From assembly GCA_022822525.1 (NCBI GenBank), contig JAJEBN010000084.1, positions 23,922 to 87,921 on the forward strand: 64,000 nucleotides of DNA. The letters run 5' to 3'. This DNA comes from Acidimicrobiia bacterium. GTDB lineage: Bacteria > Actinomycetota > Acidimicrobiia > Acidimicrobiales > Poriferisodalaceae. Made by a program: the position numbers and the translations under genes. Below are positions 27,819 to 35,316 of the stretch, piece by piece; position 1 is the stretch's first letter, and the number at the start of each line of letters is the position of its first letter. Under the pieces are notes generated by a model, which was given only the letters and a program-made list of their open reading frames with translations, did no database searches and had not been told where the DNA came from.

Positions 27819-28337
27819 CTATTGGTTCGCCATACGGCGAACCATCTTCACGGTCGAGGAGGCGTTCTGGTCTCGCAGCGGCAGGTAGTGGACGTCCGCG
27901 GTCGGCGCTGCCCGTCGCCTGCGCACCACCAATACGGCGAACGCAGTCGTGAGTCCGAGCAGGCACACGAAGGCGCCGAGCACCAGCAGCGATCCGGACA
28001 CCAACGTCCCGGCCAGCGTCACCAGCATGCACAGCACGAGCAGCGACCCGATGTCGCGCCGGCGGACTGCCGCCTGCTGCGGTGTCGTGGGCATCGTCGT
28101 GGAGGGGCCGACCCATCGCCGCCCGCGATCGGGCCGCGGCTCACCCTCGCCGTTGAGGCGATGCCGCTGTGAGAGGCGCGCGGCGGCAGGGACTGACCGA
28201 CCGAGCGAGTCGAGCTGCTGCCTGAATCGGTCGACCGTTGAGGTTGTCCGGCGTCGAGGCTGGAACCAACGAGCAACATCGGGTGCCAGCACCACGACCC
28301 ATGCAATCGCCAGCAGCACCAAAACCAGTTGTGTCAC
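27819..28337 (-). CDS. Membrane protein of the GlpR/SepX type (Glp partner in cell division)
   Basis: In this 172-residue protein, an N-terminal membrane helix (LVLVLLAIAWVVVLAPDVA, residues about 4-22) is followed by an Arg/Ser/Pro-rich soluble loop (about 25-95). Two adjacent membrane helices (about 98-140) and a basic tail ending VKMVRRMANQ come next. The pattern and position match the actinobacterial protein encoded after galU and glp/moeA (Rv0996 locus of Mycobacterium tuberculosis), known as GlpR in Corynebacterium and SepX in Streptomyces. It binds Glp and takes part in septation. The assignment rests on topology and synteny, not on a diagnostic motif. The last codons form a hairpin at 27823-27844. 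Confidence 0.62.
   Translation of the reverse strand: MTQLVLVLLAIAWVVVLAPDVARWFQPRRRTTSTVDRFRQQLDSLGRSVPAAARLSQRHRLNGEGEPRPDRGRRWVGPSTTMPTTPQQAAVRRRDIGSLLVLCMLVTLAGTLVSGSLLVLGAFVCLLGLTTAFAVLVVRRRRAAPTADVHYLPLRDQNASSTVKMVRRMANQ
27823..27844 (-). terminator. Hairpin at 3' end of GlpR/SepX-like gene
   Basis: A perfect 9-base stem TGGTTCGCC/GGCGAACCA with a four-base loop lies within the last codons, just before the stop. There is no T-run. It could act as a terminator or mRNA 3'-end stabiliser. Confidence 0.4.
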
Positions 28338-28484
28338 GCAACACCTGCCTCGCCGGCGGGCCTGCCCACACAGGGTGCCACCCCGTGCGCTCCACGGCGT
28401 GCATTACCGCGGCGCTAGAAGAGCAGGAGACTAGCCTTCCAGATTCAGTCGAGCTATCGCGCGACCGTTCTCAGTGACGCGAGG

Positions 28485-28502
28485 CTCGGCGTATGCGCCG
28501 AG
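28485..28502 (-). terminator. Hairpin just downstream of moaC
   Basis: A perfect 7-base stem CTCGGCG/CGCCGAG with loop TATG begins one base after the moaC stop on the minus strand. No T-run follows, as is common for actinobacterial terminators. It would end the galU-moeA-moaA-moaC transcript. Confidence 0.45.
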
Positions 28503-28503
28503 A

Positions 28504-28992
28504 TCACTCCCGGGCGTCGCCCCGGCGGTACGTACCCGACTTGCCGCCCGTCTTCTCCCACAGCGTCAGATCACCGATGACCATCGAACGGTCGGCGGAC
28601 TTGCACATGTCGTAAATGGTCAGCGCCGCGATCGAGCACGCAGTCATCGCTTCCATCTCCACACCGGTGCGGTCCACCGTCTCCACCTGCGCCTCGATTT
28701 CGATCCACGTGTCGGCGATCTCGAAGTTCACGAAGACCGAGCCGACCAGCAGCGGATGACAGAGCGGGATGAGATCGGGCGCGCGCTTGGCCGCCTGAAT
28801 CCCGGCCACCCGGGCCACAGCGATCACATCTCCCTTCGCGATAGCGCCGCGGGCCACCAGCGACGCCGTCTCGGCTGCCATGTGCACACGGCAACGAGCG
28901 ATGGCTCGCCGGTGCGTGGGCTCCTTCGGCGTCACGTCGACCATGCGCGCTCGCCCGAGAGGATCGAGGTGGGTGAATGGAGATTCGGTCAT
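28504..28992 (-). CDS. moaC: Cyclic pyranopterin monophosphate synthase
   Basis: The 162-residue enzyme completes conversion of the MoaA product to cyclic pyranopterin monophosphate in molybdopterin synthesis. Family marks are MVDVTPKEPTHRRAIA near the start, KRAPDLIPLCHPLLV, VETVDRTGVEMEAMTACS and TIYDMCKSADRSM. The start is ATG at 28992 (MTESPFTHLDPLGRARM); the longer frame to 29103 overlaps moaA and is rejected. It follows moaA by 38 bases and ends the molybdopterin operon. Confidence 0.97.
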   Translation of the reverse strand: MTESPFTHLDPLGRARMVDVTPKEPTHRRAIARCRVHMAAETASLVARGAIAKGDVIAVARVAGIQAAKRAPDLIPLCHPLLVGSVFVNFEIADTWIEIEAQVETVDRTGVEMEAMTACSIAALTIYDMCKSADRSMVIGDLTLWEKTGGKSGTYRRGDARE

Positions 28993-29019
28993 GCTCTCAG
29001 CCGCCGCTGTGTCTGATGG

Positions 29020-29042
29020 ATCGGCGGCTCTCAGCCGCCGAT
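29020..29042 (-). promoter_or_regulatory. Hairpin spanning the moaA stop codon
   Basis: A perfect 10-base stem ATCGGCGGCT/AGCCGCCGAT with loop CTC straddles the last moaA codons (Gly-Gly-stop) and the start of the intergenic gap to moaC. A direct repeat of CTCTCAGCCGCCG lies at the moaC start. It may affect coupling or message processing; the role is unproven. Confidence 0.4.
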
Positions 29043-30059
29043 CTGGCTCATGGTTCGTTTCGGCCTGATGAAGTTGACCTGACCGATCGAGTGGCCGGCC
29101 CACTTGGTTCCGACCGCATCCCGGATTGCGTCGGCGAGCCGGTCCTCGATCTCGTCGCCCGCAGCGCCGCTGCGAAGGATCCCACGCATGTCGAATTCGT
29201 CAAGCGCGAACAGGCAGGTGCGGAATTGGCCCTCAGCCGTCAGCCGCACCCGGTCGCAGTTATCGCAGAACGGCTTGGTGACGCTGGCAATGACGCCGAC
29301 ATGCCCGCCGCCGTCAAGGTAGCGATAGCGCTCGGCGGGCTCGTGAGCACGCTGGACCGGCTCGGTCGGGAACACCGCCGAGATCGTCGCCAGGATCTCA
29401 TCCGCGGGCACCACCACCGCCGACGTCCAGACGTCTCCGGCCTCGAGCGGCATGAACTCGATGAACCGGACTTCGATCCCGCGCTCGCGCCCGAAGCGGG
29501 CAAAGTCGATGACCTCGTCATCGTTGATGCCGCGCATCATGACCGTGTTGATCTTGGTGGGCGCGAGCCCCGCGTCAATGGCGGCGTCGATGCCGTCGAG
29601 GACCCGGTCCAGCTCGTCCCGGCGGGTCAACTCGAGAAACCGGTCACGCCGCAACGAGTCAAGGCTGATGTTGATGCGAGACAGTCCTGCATTTGCCAGC
29701 GGTCGGGCATGCATGCGCAACGTGGCGCCGTTGGTCGTCAACGCCACGTCGACTCCCAGCGCCGCGAGGCGCTCCACCAACTGGGGCAGGTGCGCCCGCA
29801 CCAACGGTTCCCCTCCGGTCAGCCGGATGCTCTCGAAGCCGAAGCGCTCCACGCAGACCTTGGCGAAACGCTCGATCTCTTCGAAGCTGAGGATCTCCGA
29901 GCGAGGCAGCCATGTCATGCCCTCCGCAGGCATGCAGTACTGGCAGCGAAAATTGCAGCGGTCGGTGACAGAGATGCGCAGATCGCCCACGACTCGGCCG
30001 AACGGATCGACGAGATCCGCCGGTCGCGCCTGCGCGAGCGCGCTCGCAGCACCATTCAT
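29031..30059 (-). CDS. moaA: GTP 3',8-cyclase MoaA
   Basis: The 342-residue radical-SAM enzyme starts molybdopterin synthesis from GTP. The radical-SAM cluster motif CNFRCQYC gives Cys 35, 39 and 42, and GGEPLVR follows. The C-terminal GTP-binding cluster is CDNCDRVRLTAEGQFRTCLF. The protein ends in the conserved Gly-Gly required for activity. The start chosen is ATG at 30059 (MNGAASALAQARPADL); the upstream open frame overlaps moeA. It sits between moeA (46-base gap) and moaC. The substrate and product follow from the family. Confidence 0.97.
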   Translation of the reverse strand: MNGAASALAQARPADLVDPFGRVVGDLRISVTDRCNFRCQYCMPAEGMTWLPRSEILSFEEIERFAKVCVERFGFESIRLTGGEPLVRAHLPQLVERLAALGVDVALTTNGATLRMHARPLANAGLSRINISLDSLRRDRFLELTRRDELDRVLDGIDAAIDAGLAPTKINTVMMRGINDDEVIDFARFGRERGIEVRFIEFMPLEAGDVWTSAVVVPADEILATISAVFPTEPVQRAHEPAERYRYLDGGGHVGVIASVTKPFCDNCDRVRLTAEGQFRTCLFALDEFDMRGILRSGAAGDEIEDRLADAIRDAVGTKWAGHSIGQVNFIRPKRTMSQIGG

Positions 30060-30105
30060 CAATGTGAGCGTACCGAGTCGTCTGCTCGGGGTACATCGGA
30101 GGTCG

Positions 30106-31326
30106 TCAGTCCAGCAGGAGCACGTCGACCTTGTCCCCGGCGCGAATCCCCGTGCCATCGGGCACGACTGCCAGCGCGTTCGACTTCGCCATGGCCCACA
30201 ACATGTGCGAGCCCTGACCTCCGGCTGAACGCACCTCGATCCGGCCGCCCAGCGGCGTCGCGAGCACTCGCATGAAATGGGTCTTGCCGTCGGGACGCCG
30301 GGGCAAGTCCTCTGCGGCGAATGCCAGATCCGTGGGTCGGATCGGCTGCGGGTGGCCCATCATCGAACGCAACCCGGGCCGGGCGAAGAGCTCGAAGGAC
30401 ACCATGGAGGACACGGGGTTGCCGGGGAGCCCGAACACCGGCACGTCGCCCACGGTGCCGAACGCCAGCGGCTTGGCCGGCTTGATGGCCACCTGCATCC
30501 ACCTCATGTCGCCGATGCGGTCGAGCACTTCCTTCACGTAGTCGAAGTCGCCCATGCTGACGCCCCCCGAGGTGACGATCGCATCGCAGGTCTCGACGCC
30601 GGTTCGCAGGGCAGCCTCGATCTCGGCCGGATCGTCGCGGGCCAGACCCAGGTCGACCGGCGTCACGTCGGCCCGATGTGCCAGCGCGAGCAAAGTCCGA
30701 CGATTGGAGTCGCGAATCTGGCCAGGCTGCAGCGGGCTGCCGTCGTCGACCAGCTCGTCGCCAGTGGACAGCACGCCGACGCGCAGCCGCCCGAACACCT
30801 CCACATCGGTCATGCCGAGGCTGCACAGCACGCCGAGATGGCCGGCGGTGAGCTCCGTTCCTGCGGGGAACACCGGCTCACCGGCCCCCAGATCGTCGCC
30901 AATGGGTCGAACGTGGTTGTCCGCGGGGACGCTGACCTCCACCCGCACGATCTCTGCGTCGGCGGACGGCTCCGAGATGATCGCCGTGCGCTCCACCATG
31001 ACGACCGCATCTGCACCCGGCGGGATCGTGGCGCCGGTCATGATGCGACTGGCCTCTCCGGGACCCACGGTGACCTGCGGCGCGTGGCCCGCTGGAATCG
31101 TCTCGACGACGCGCAGCTCGCAGGGAGCGTCCGCCACATCGGCAGACCGCACCGCGAAGCCGTCCATGGCAGTATTCGCGAATTGGGGGATGTCTTCGGA
31201 CGCAATGATCTCGCTGGCCGTCACCAAGCCCAGCGCATCCGCGACGGGGACATGCGCCGGCGTGCGCGCTCGACACCGATCCAAGACAAACGAACGCGCA
31301 GTCTCCAGCGGCAGCACAGGGCGCAA
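30106..31326 (-). CDS. moeA: Molybdopterin molybdenumtransferase / Glp (gephyrin-like)
   Basis: This 406-residue MoeA-family protein inserts molybdate into adenylated molybdopterin. Domain order is normal: the N-terminal MoeA_N with DIPQFANTAMDGFAVR, the MPT-binding MoCF domain with VGVLSTGDELV, SGGVSMGDFDYVKEVL and LPGNPVSSMVSFELF, then the beta-rich C-domain. Its position directly after galU and in the same region as the GlpR/SepX-like gene matches the actinobacterial locus whose MoeA paralogue (Glp) has a role in cell division. Both functions remain possible because moaA and moaC are adjacent. Confidence 0.94.
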   Translation of the reverse strand: MRPVLPLETARSFVLDRCRARTPAHVPVADALGLVTASEIIASEDIPQFANTAMDGFAVRSADVADAPCELRVVETIPAGHAPQVTVGPGEASRIMTGATIPPGADAVVMVERTAIISEPSADAEIVRVEVSVPADNHVRPIGDDLGAGEPVFPAGTELTAGHLGVLCSLGMTDVEVFGRLRVGVLSTGDELVDDGSPLQPGQIRDSNRRTLLALAHRADVTPVDLGLARDDPAEIEAALRTGVETCDAIVTSGGVSMGDFDYVKEVLDRIGDMRWMQVAIKPAKPLAFGTVGDVPVFGLPGNPVSSMVSFELFARPGLRSMMGHPQPIRPTDLAFAAEDLPRRPDGKTHFMRVLATPLGGRIEVRSAGGQGSHMLWAMAKSNALAVVPDGTGIRAGDKVDVLLLD

Positions 31327-31341
31327 TGTACCTGCGCGGAA

Positions 31342-32505
31342 CTACCCGCTGACTGTGATGCCCCGACTGGCGAGGATGCGGGCGATCTCGGGGCGGCGCG
31401 CCGCGAGCTCGTCAGGATCCTTCGCAGGCTGGAAGCGTCCGTCCGTCCCGTCGCGATCTACCAGCAGCATCGTGGTGTCCACAGAGGCGGACAGCTCACC
31501 GATCAGGCGCTCGAACTGCACCACCTCCGCGCCGTCGGCGACCTTGCGCACCTCGAACCAAGTGAGCGGCCAGTCCGCCTCCCACACCTGCAGATCGGCG
31601 ACCAGCGAGTTGGTGTTCGTCACACCGGTGGCCAGCGGATCGACGGTCGGTGGCAGGCGGAAGGCCTCGACGATCTGCAGCCGGCCATCCACACGCCACG
31701 GCGCCCCGCCGACCGCATGGCCGGGGACGACCTCGCAGGTCAGCGGACGCCGAGAGTCCAGGTGCGCTCCGATGATCGCCGGATCCAGAGTGGCTGCGGC
31801 GTTGTCGACATTGGTGACGAACAGATGCCGTCCTCCGCCGCGGGCGAACTGAGCCAGCGCCCCGCTGCGACGCAGTGCCCACGGCGCATCGCCATGACCC
31901 GGCGCGTGCAGCGACACGACGCCATGACGGTCACGAAACAGCTCGCCATCGGTGCCCAGCCGCATGGAGATGCCCTGCTGAGCCAAGGTGACCGGCACGC
32001 GCGCGTCGGCACCCGCCGATGCAGCCCACCCGCGCAAGGCGCTGTCGGTCTGGAAGCTGCTCATGAGCACCAGCGGAATAGCGCAATCCAGTTCGCTCGC
32101 GAGACGCCGCAGATCGGCAATCTTGACGTCGGCAAAGCTCAGCGACCCGATCACCTCGGCCAACGCCTTCACCCCTCCCCCGAAGCGGGTGGCCATGCCT
32201 CCTGCGAGCACCAGAACGCCCACGTAGCCGGCGGCAATCGCCTCGCGGCCGGCCCGGTCGAGTCGCGAGCGCTCCGCAGAGCCGATCGGCGGCAACCGCA
32301 CAAGGTCAGAGTCGCGAGGCGGCTCGATGTCACCCCGCACCCGGTTCGCCGCGGCAACTGCAGGCGAGCCGTCTCGAGCGGACCTGTCGATGAACTCGGC
32401 ACGCAGCCGGTCGAACAGATCGGGATCGAAACCGAACGCGCTGAGCAACCGCGCCGTGCGGGCGTCGACGCCGTAGCGCTCCTGAAGTGCTTCGGCGTCG
32501 TGCAC
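31342..32505 (-). CDS. UTP-glucose-1-phosphate uridylyltransferase-like protein (UDPGP family)
   Basis: This 387-residue nucleotidyltransferase carries the loop VLVLAGGMATRFGGGVKALAE (about residues 96-115). Further eukaryotic-type UDPGP/UAP marks are PLVLMSSFQTDSAL, APGHGDAPWAL, HLFVTNVDNAAATLD and TNTNSLVADL. It is not the short bacterial GalU fold variant. It probably makes a UDP-sugar such as UDP-glucose from UTP and a sugar-1-phosphate. The start is GTG at 32505. It is 15 bases upstream of moeA, the position occupied by galU in Mycobacterium and Streptomyces, and it is divergent from the FmdB gene across a 167-base gap that probably holds both promoters. Confidence 0.85.
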   Translation of the reverse strand: MHDAEALQERYGVDARTARLLSAFGFDPDLFDRLRAEFIDRSARDGSPAVAAANRVRGDIEPPRDSDLVRLPPIGSAERSRLDRAGREAIAAGYVGVLVLAGGMATRFGGGVKALAEVIGSLSFADVKIADLRRLASELDCAIPLVLMSSFQTDSALRGWAASAGADARVPVTLAQQGISMRLGTDGELFRDRHGVVSLHAPGHGDAPWALRRSGALAQFARGGGRHLFVTNVDNAAATLDPAIIGAHLDSRRPLTCEVVPGHAVGGAPWRVDGRLQIVEAFRLPPTVDPLATGVTNTNSLVADLQVWEADWPLTWFEVRKVADGAEVVQFERLIGELSASVDTTMLLVDRDGTDGRFQPAKDPDELAARRPEIARILASRGITVSG

Positions 32506-32672
32506 GGCGACTCAAGCTACCCCGGTCGGCAACCCCGGTACCGGCGGCATCGCGCACGAGCTCAGACTGCTCGGGGGACACCTCGCTACACTGCCCGACG
32601 GTCCGACGTGCGCCAGCCCTCAGGGACAGTGGCGGCATCGGATACTTGGCTGGAAGCCGCAACGGAGGCCTC

Positions 32673-33029
32673 ATGCCGATCTACGAGTATCGCTGCACCG
32701 ACTGTGGCCAGACGTTCGAGCGCCACCAGAGCTTCAGTGATGATCCGATCACGGTGTGCCCGCTGCCGGTTGAGGGCACTGCGCTGAACGGATCGGCGCC
32801 CGAGTGCGGCGGCGAGGTTCGCAAGGTGTTCTCCAGCGTCGGCATCAGCTTCAAGGGCAGCGGCTTCTACCGCAACGACAGCAGGTCCGACGGCAGCCGG
32901 AAGTCAACGACCTCCGCAGACAGCTCGTCCAGCTCATCAAGCTCAAGCAACGACTCAGGAACCAAGGATTCGACTCCGTCGGGAGGCAAAGAAAGCTCTT
33001 CGGTCGGGGCCGCCTCGGCGTCAGGCTGA
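32673..33029 (+). CDS. FmdB-family zinc-ribbon protein with Ser-rich disordered tail
   Basis: In this 118-residue protein, MPIYEYRCTDCGQTFERHQS is the standard FmdB start. A second pair of Cys (VCPLPVEG and PECGGEVRK) is separated by an 11-residue insertion. A conserved FKGSGFY segment leads to a long Ser/Thr/Gly/Lys tail (residues about 70-118). GGAGG precedes the ATG. The locus beside galU and glp matches the mycobacterial zinc-ribbon protein Rv0991c, described as an unfolded, redox-responsive chaperone, so that role is plausible. It is an inference from synteny and layout. Confidence 0.8.
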   Translation: MPIYEYRCTDCGQTFERHQSFSDDPITVCPLPVEGTALNGSAPECGGEVRKVFSSVGISFKGSGFYRNDSRSDGSRKSTTSADSSSSSSSSSNDSGTKDSTPSGGKESSSVGAASASG

Positions 33030-33051
33030 CGCCCGCCGCATTGAAACAAGC

Positions 33052-33074
33052 CCGCAGCGGAGCAGCCGCTGCGG
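33052..33074 (+). terminator. GC hairpin between FmdB and SAF genes
   Basis: A perfect 9-base stem CCGCAGCGG/CCGCTGCGG with loop AGCAG lies 23 bases after the FmdB stop. There is no T-run. It is probably a terminator or attenuator and is close in sequence to the CCGCAGC/GCTGCGG hairpins elsewhere in the window. Confidence 0.5.
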
Positions 33075-33096
33075 TGGCTTCGCGACGGAGGCTTCC

Positions 33097-33714
33097 ATGG
33101 CGTTTCTGTCACAGCTCGGCGATCTCTGGCAGCGCCGACCCAACCTTGTCCACTGGACCGCCGTCGGCGCGGTCGCGCTCGTCGCTCTCGTGCTCGTGGC
33201 CGGAACGCAGGGACGGGCGCGATCCGCGGCGGCAGCATGGGGCACACCCGTGCGGGTGCTGGCGGCGAGTTCCCCGCTGGCAATCGGGACGTCGGTGGAG
33301 GGCAACGTCGACCTCGTCGAAATCCCGGCCCACCTCGTCCCCGCCGGAGCGCTCACCAGCACGCTCGACGTGGGCGAAGTGACCCGAACCGTGCCCCGCG
33401 GCGGTCTGCTGACCGAGCTGGACGTCGATCCCACCTCCGGCGTCAGCCCCGGGCGCCGCGGCATCGGCATCGGCGTCAGCCCGCACGCACCCGAAGTGCG
33501 ACCCGGAACCGCGGTCGAGCTGATGCTGTTCGCGGACATCGATCCCTTCCAGCCCGCCGACGCCAGCGTCGCGGCGGAACGCGTTCGGGCCCACGTCCTC
33601 GCTGCAGCGGCAGAGCGATGGCTGGTCGAGATCGAGCCCACCGACCTCGAATCAGTCGCGCGGGCGAGCGCGACCGGCGTGATCGTGCCCGTCGTGCTCA
33701 GCGCACACCGCTGA
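33097..33714 (+). CDS. Membrane-anchored SAF-domain protein
   Basis: In this 205-residue protein, one membrane helix (residues about 20-36, VGAVALVALVLVAGTQG) precedes an SAF domain. TPVRVLAASSPLAIGTSVEG, the PAHLVPAGALTS segment and TRTVPRGGLLTELDV match the SAF/CpaB/FlgA-like fold. CpaB proteins assist Flp pili, but no pilus genes are nearby. An SAF gene next to the FmdB gene is a recurrent actinobacterial arrangement of unknown purpose. GGAGG lies eight bases before the ATG at 33097. The last 17 bases overlap the convergent uppP. Confidence 0.8.
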   Translation: MAFLSQLGDLWQRRPNLVHWTAVGAVALVALVLVAGTQGRARSAAAAWGTPVRVLAASSPLAIGTSVEGNVDLVEIPAHLVPAGALTSTLDVGEVTRTVPRGGLLTELDVDPTSGVSPGRRGIGIGVSPHAPEVRPGTAVELMLFADIDPFQPADASVAAERVRAHVLAAAAERWLVEIEPTDLESVARASATGVIVPVVLSAHR

Positions 33715-34576
33715 GGACGACCGCAGCGACGGCGACCGCCAGCACCAACCGGTAACCGAAGAACAGTGCGAACGGCGACCGCACCTCGCGCCGGTCCGCA
33801 CGATCCAGCAGCCGCACCATCGCGCCGACTCCCCACCACGACGACACCGCGGCGGCGGCAGCGCCGATGACGATCAACTGCACCTCCGCCGCGGCGGGCG
33901 CGGCCTGTGCCAGCGTGGTGCCGCGGTAGAGACCCGCGCCGGCGATCACCGGCAAGCTCATCAGAAACGCCAGACGCGCCGCCGCTGCACGGTCGAATCC
34001 GAGCCATCGCCCCGCCGTGATGGTCACACCCGAGCGGCTCACACCGGGCAGCAACGCCATCGCTTGCGCGAGGCCCATGGCGGCAGCGTCCCTCAGGCCG
34101 AAGGCGTGCTGGTCACGCTGGAGTCCCCGCCGGGAAGCAGTCGCGTCGGACCACCACAGCAGCCAGCCGAATGCAGCCAGCAATGCTGCGATCAGCAGCG
34201 GCTCCTCGGCCCCGCCGAGCAGGACGTCTTCCAGTGCCAATCCCACCAGCGCCGCGGGGATTGCCGAGGCGGCGAGGCTCACCGCGACCACGGTGTTGCG
34301 GGTGGGGCGTCCCCGAATGCCGTGCCACAGCGCCACCGCATAGCCGGCGATGTCCGTGCGCAAATACAGCGCCGCACCGACGAGCGTGCCGACATGCAGC
34401 GCCACGTCGAACGAGTTCTCCAACTCGCTGTCGCCGTCGAAGAGATCCCAGCCGCCCAGCCAGGGCACCAGCTCCAAATGGGCGCTGGAGGACACGGGAA
34501 AGAACTCGGTCAGCCCCTGCAGCAGGCCGAGCAGGATCGCGACCCCAACGTCCGCGGCGACGGCGAGATCACCCAA
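33698..34576 (-). CDS. uppP: Undecaprenyl-diphosphatase
   Basis: This 292-residue polytopic enzyme recycles the undecaprenyl carrier used for cell-wall precursors and confers bacitracin resistance. Active-site motifs are LLGLLQGLTEFFPVSSSAHL (residues about 15-35) and the Ser/Arg loop ALLPGVSRSGVTITAGRWLGF. The apparent TTG start at 34576 is preceded by AGAGG at eight bases, which supports it; no better ATG or GTG exists before the first helix. It is 11 bases after the PHP gene on the same strand, and its 3' end overlaps the SAF gene on the other strand. Confidence 0.93.
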   Translation of the reverse strand: MGDLAVAADVGVAILLGLLQGLTEFFPVSSSAHLELVPWLGGWDLFDGDSELENSFDVALHVGTLVGAALYLRTDIAGYAVALWHGIRGRPTRNTVVAVSLAASAIPAALVGLALEDVLLGGAEEPLLIAALLAAFGWLLWWSDATASRRGLQRDQHAFGLRDAAAMGLAQAMALLPGVSRSGVTITAGRWLGFDRAAAARLAFLMSLPVIAGAGLYRGTTLAQAAPAAAEVQLIVIGAAAAAVSSWWGVGAMVRLLDRADRREVRSPFALFFGYRLVLAVAVAAVVLSGVR

Positions 34577-34587
34577 CGCAGCAGCCT

Positions 34588-35313
34588 CTAGTCGTCGCTC
34601 CCCACCGATGGGATGATGCGCGGTCTCCAGCGACGGGGCGGGTCGTAGTGGTGGCCAACGGCCCAGCCCTGGCGCATCGACGCCAGGAAGCCGGCCGGGT
34701 CGTCGTCGTCGAAATCGGGCATCTCCAGGTACGCGCCCCCGAGTGCTTCTGCCACGTGAGCATCGCTGCCGGCCCCCGGCGCCAAGCCGTGCTCGCCCGC
34801 GTATCGCGCCGCTCGCGAGTTGAGGCTGTTGAGGCTCGTCTTGGAGTTGAGCACCTCGAGGCCGTCGACGAGGCCCTCGGCGACGAGCTCATCGAGCACG
34901 TCGTGACGGAGGTTGTTGCGCAGCGGGTCGAACGGGTGAGGGATATAGACCAGGCCGCCCTGGGACTTGACCGCCCGCGCTGCCGCCGCAGGCGCCAGTC
35001 CCTGCGGCACCCGTTCGCTCAGGAACAGACCGATGATCTCGCCCGCGTGGGTCTTCATCTCCTCGCCGACCACGACCCGGGCGTCCAGCTCGCCCTGCAG
35101 CTGCTGTGCGCCCCGCACGGCGTTGTGATCGGTGATGCACACCACGTCGATGCCGCTCTCCGCAAGGCACTGCGCGAATTCCTCCGGCGTCGTCGTCGAA
35201 TCGCCGGACCACATGGTGTGGGTGTGGAAGTCCACCCGCACCCAGCCCGCCGGGCAGTCGTCTGCCAAGTGCGGGTGCCGTTCGACAGCTTCGGGAGCAG
35301 GCGGTCGTGGCAC
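34588..35313 (-). CDS. PHP-domain phosphoesterase
   Basis: The 241-residue single-domain PHP protein carries the metal ligands in order: VDFHTHTMWSGDS, DVVCITDHNAV, a Glu pair in VVGEEM, VYIPHPFD, and PGAGSDAHVAEALG near the end. Such proteins are metal-dependent phosphoesterases or 5'-3' nucleases (TrpH/YciV-like) acting on 3',5'-bisnucleotides or RNA. The substrate here is not determined. The GTG start at 35313 lies three bases after the TldE stop, so it belongs to the tldD-tldE unit. Confidence 0.88.
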   Translation of the reverse strand: MPRPPAPEAVERHPHLADDCPAGWVRVDFHTHTMWSGDSTTTPEEFAQCLAESGIDVVCITDHNAVRGAQQLQGELDARVVVGEEMKTHAGEIIGLFLSERVPQGLAPAAAARAVKSQGGLVYIPHPFDPLRNNLRHDVLDELVAEGLVDGLEVLNSKTSLNSLNSRAARYAGEHGLAPGAGSDAHVAEALGGAYLEMPDFDDDDPAGFLASMRQGWAVGHHYDPPRRWRPRIIPSVGSDD

Positions 35314-35316
35314 AGC

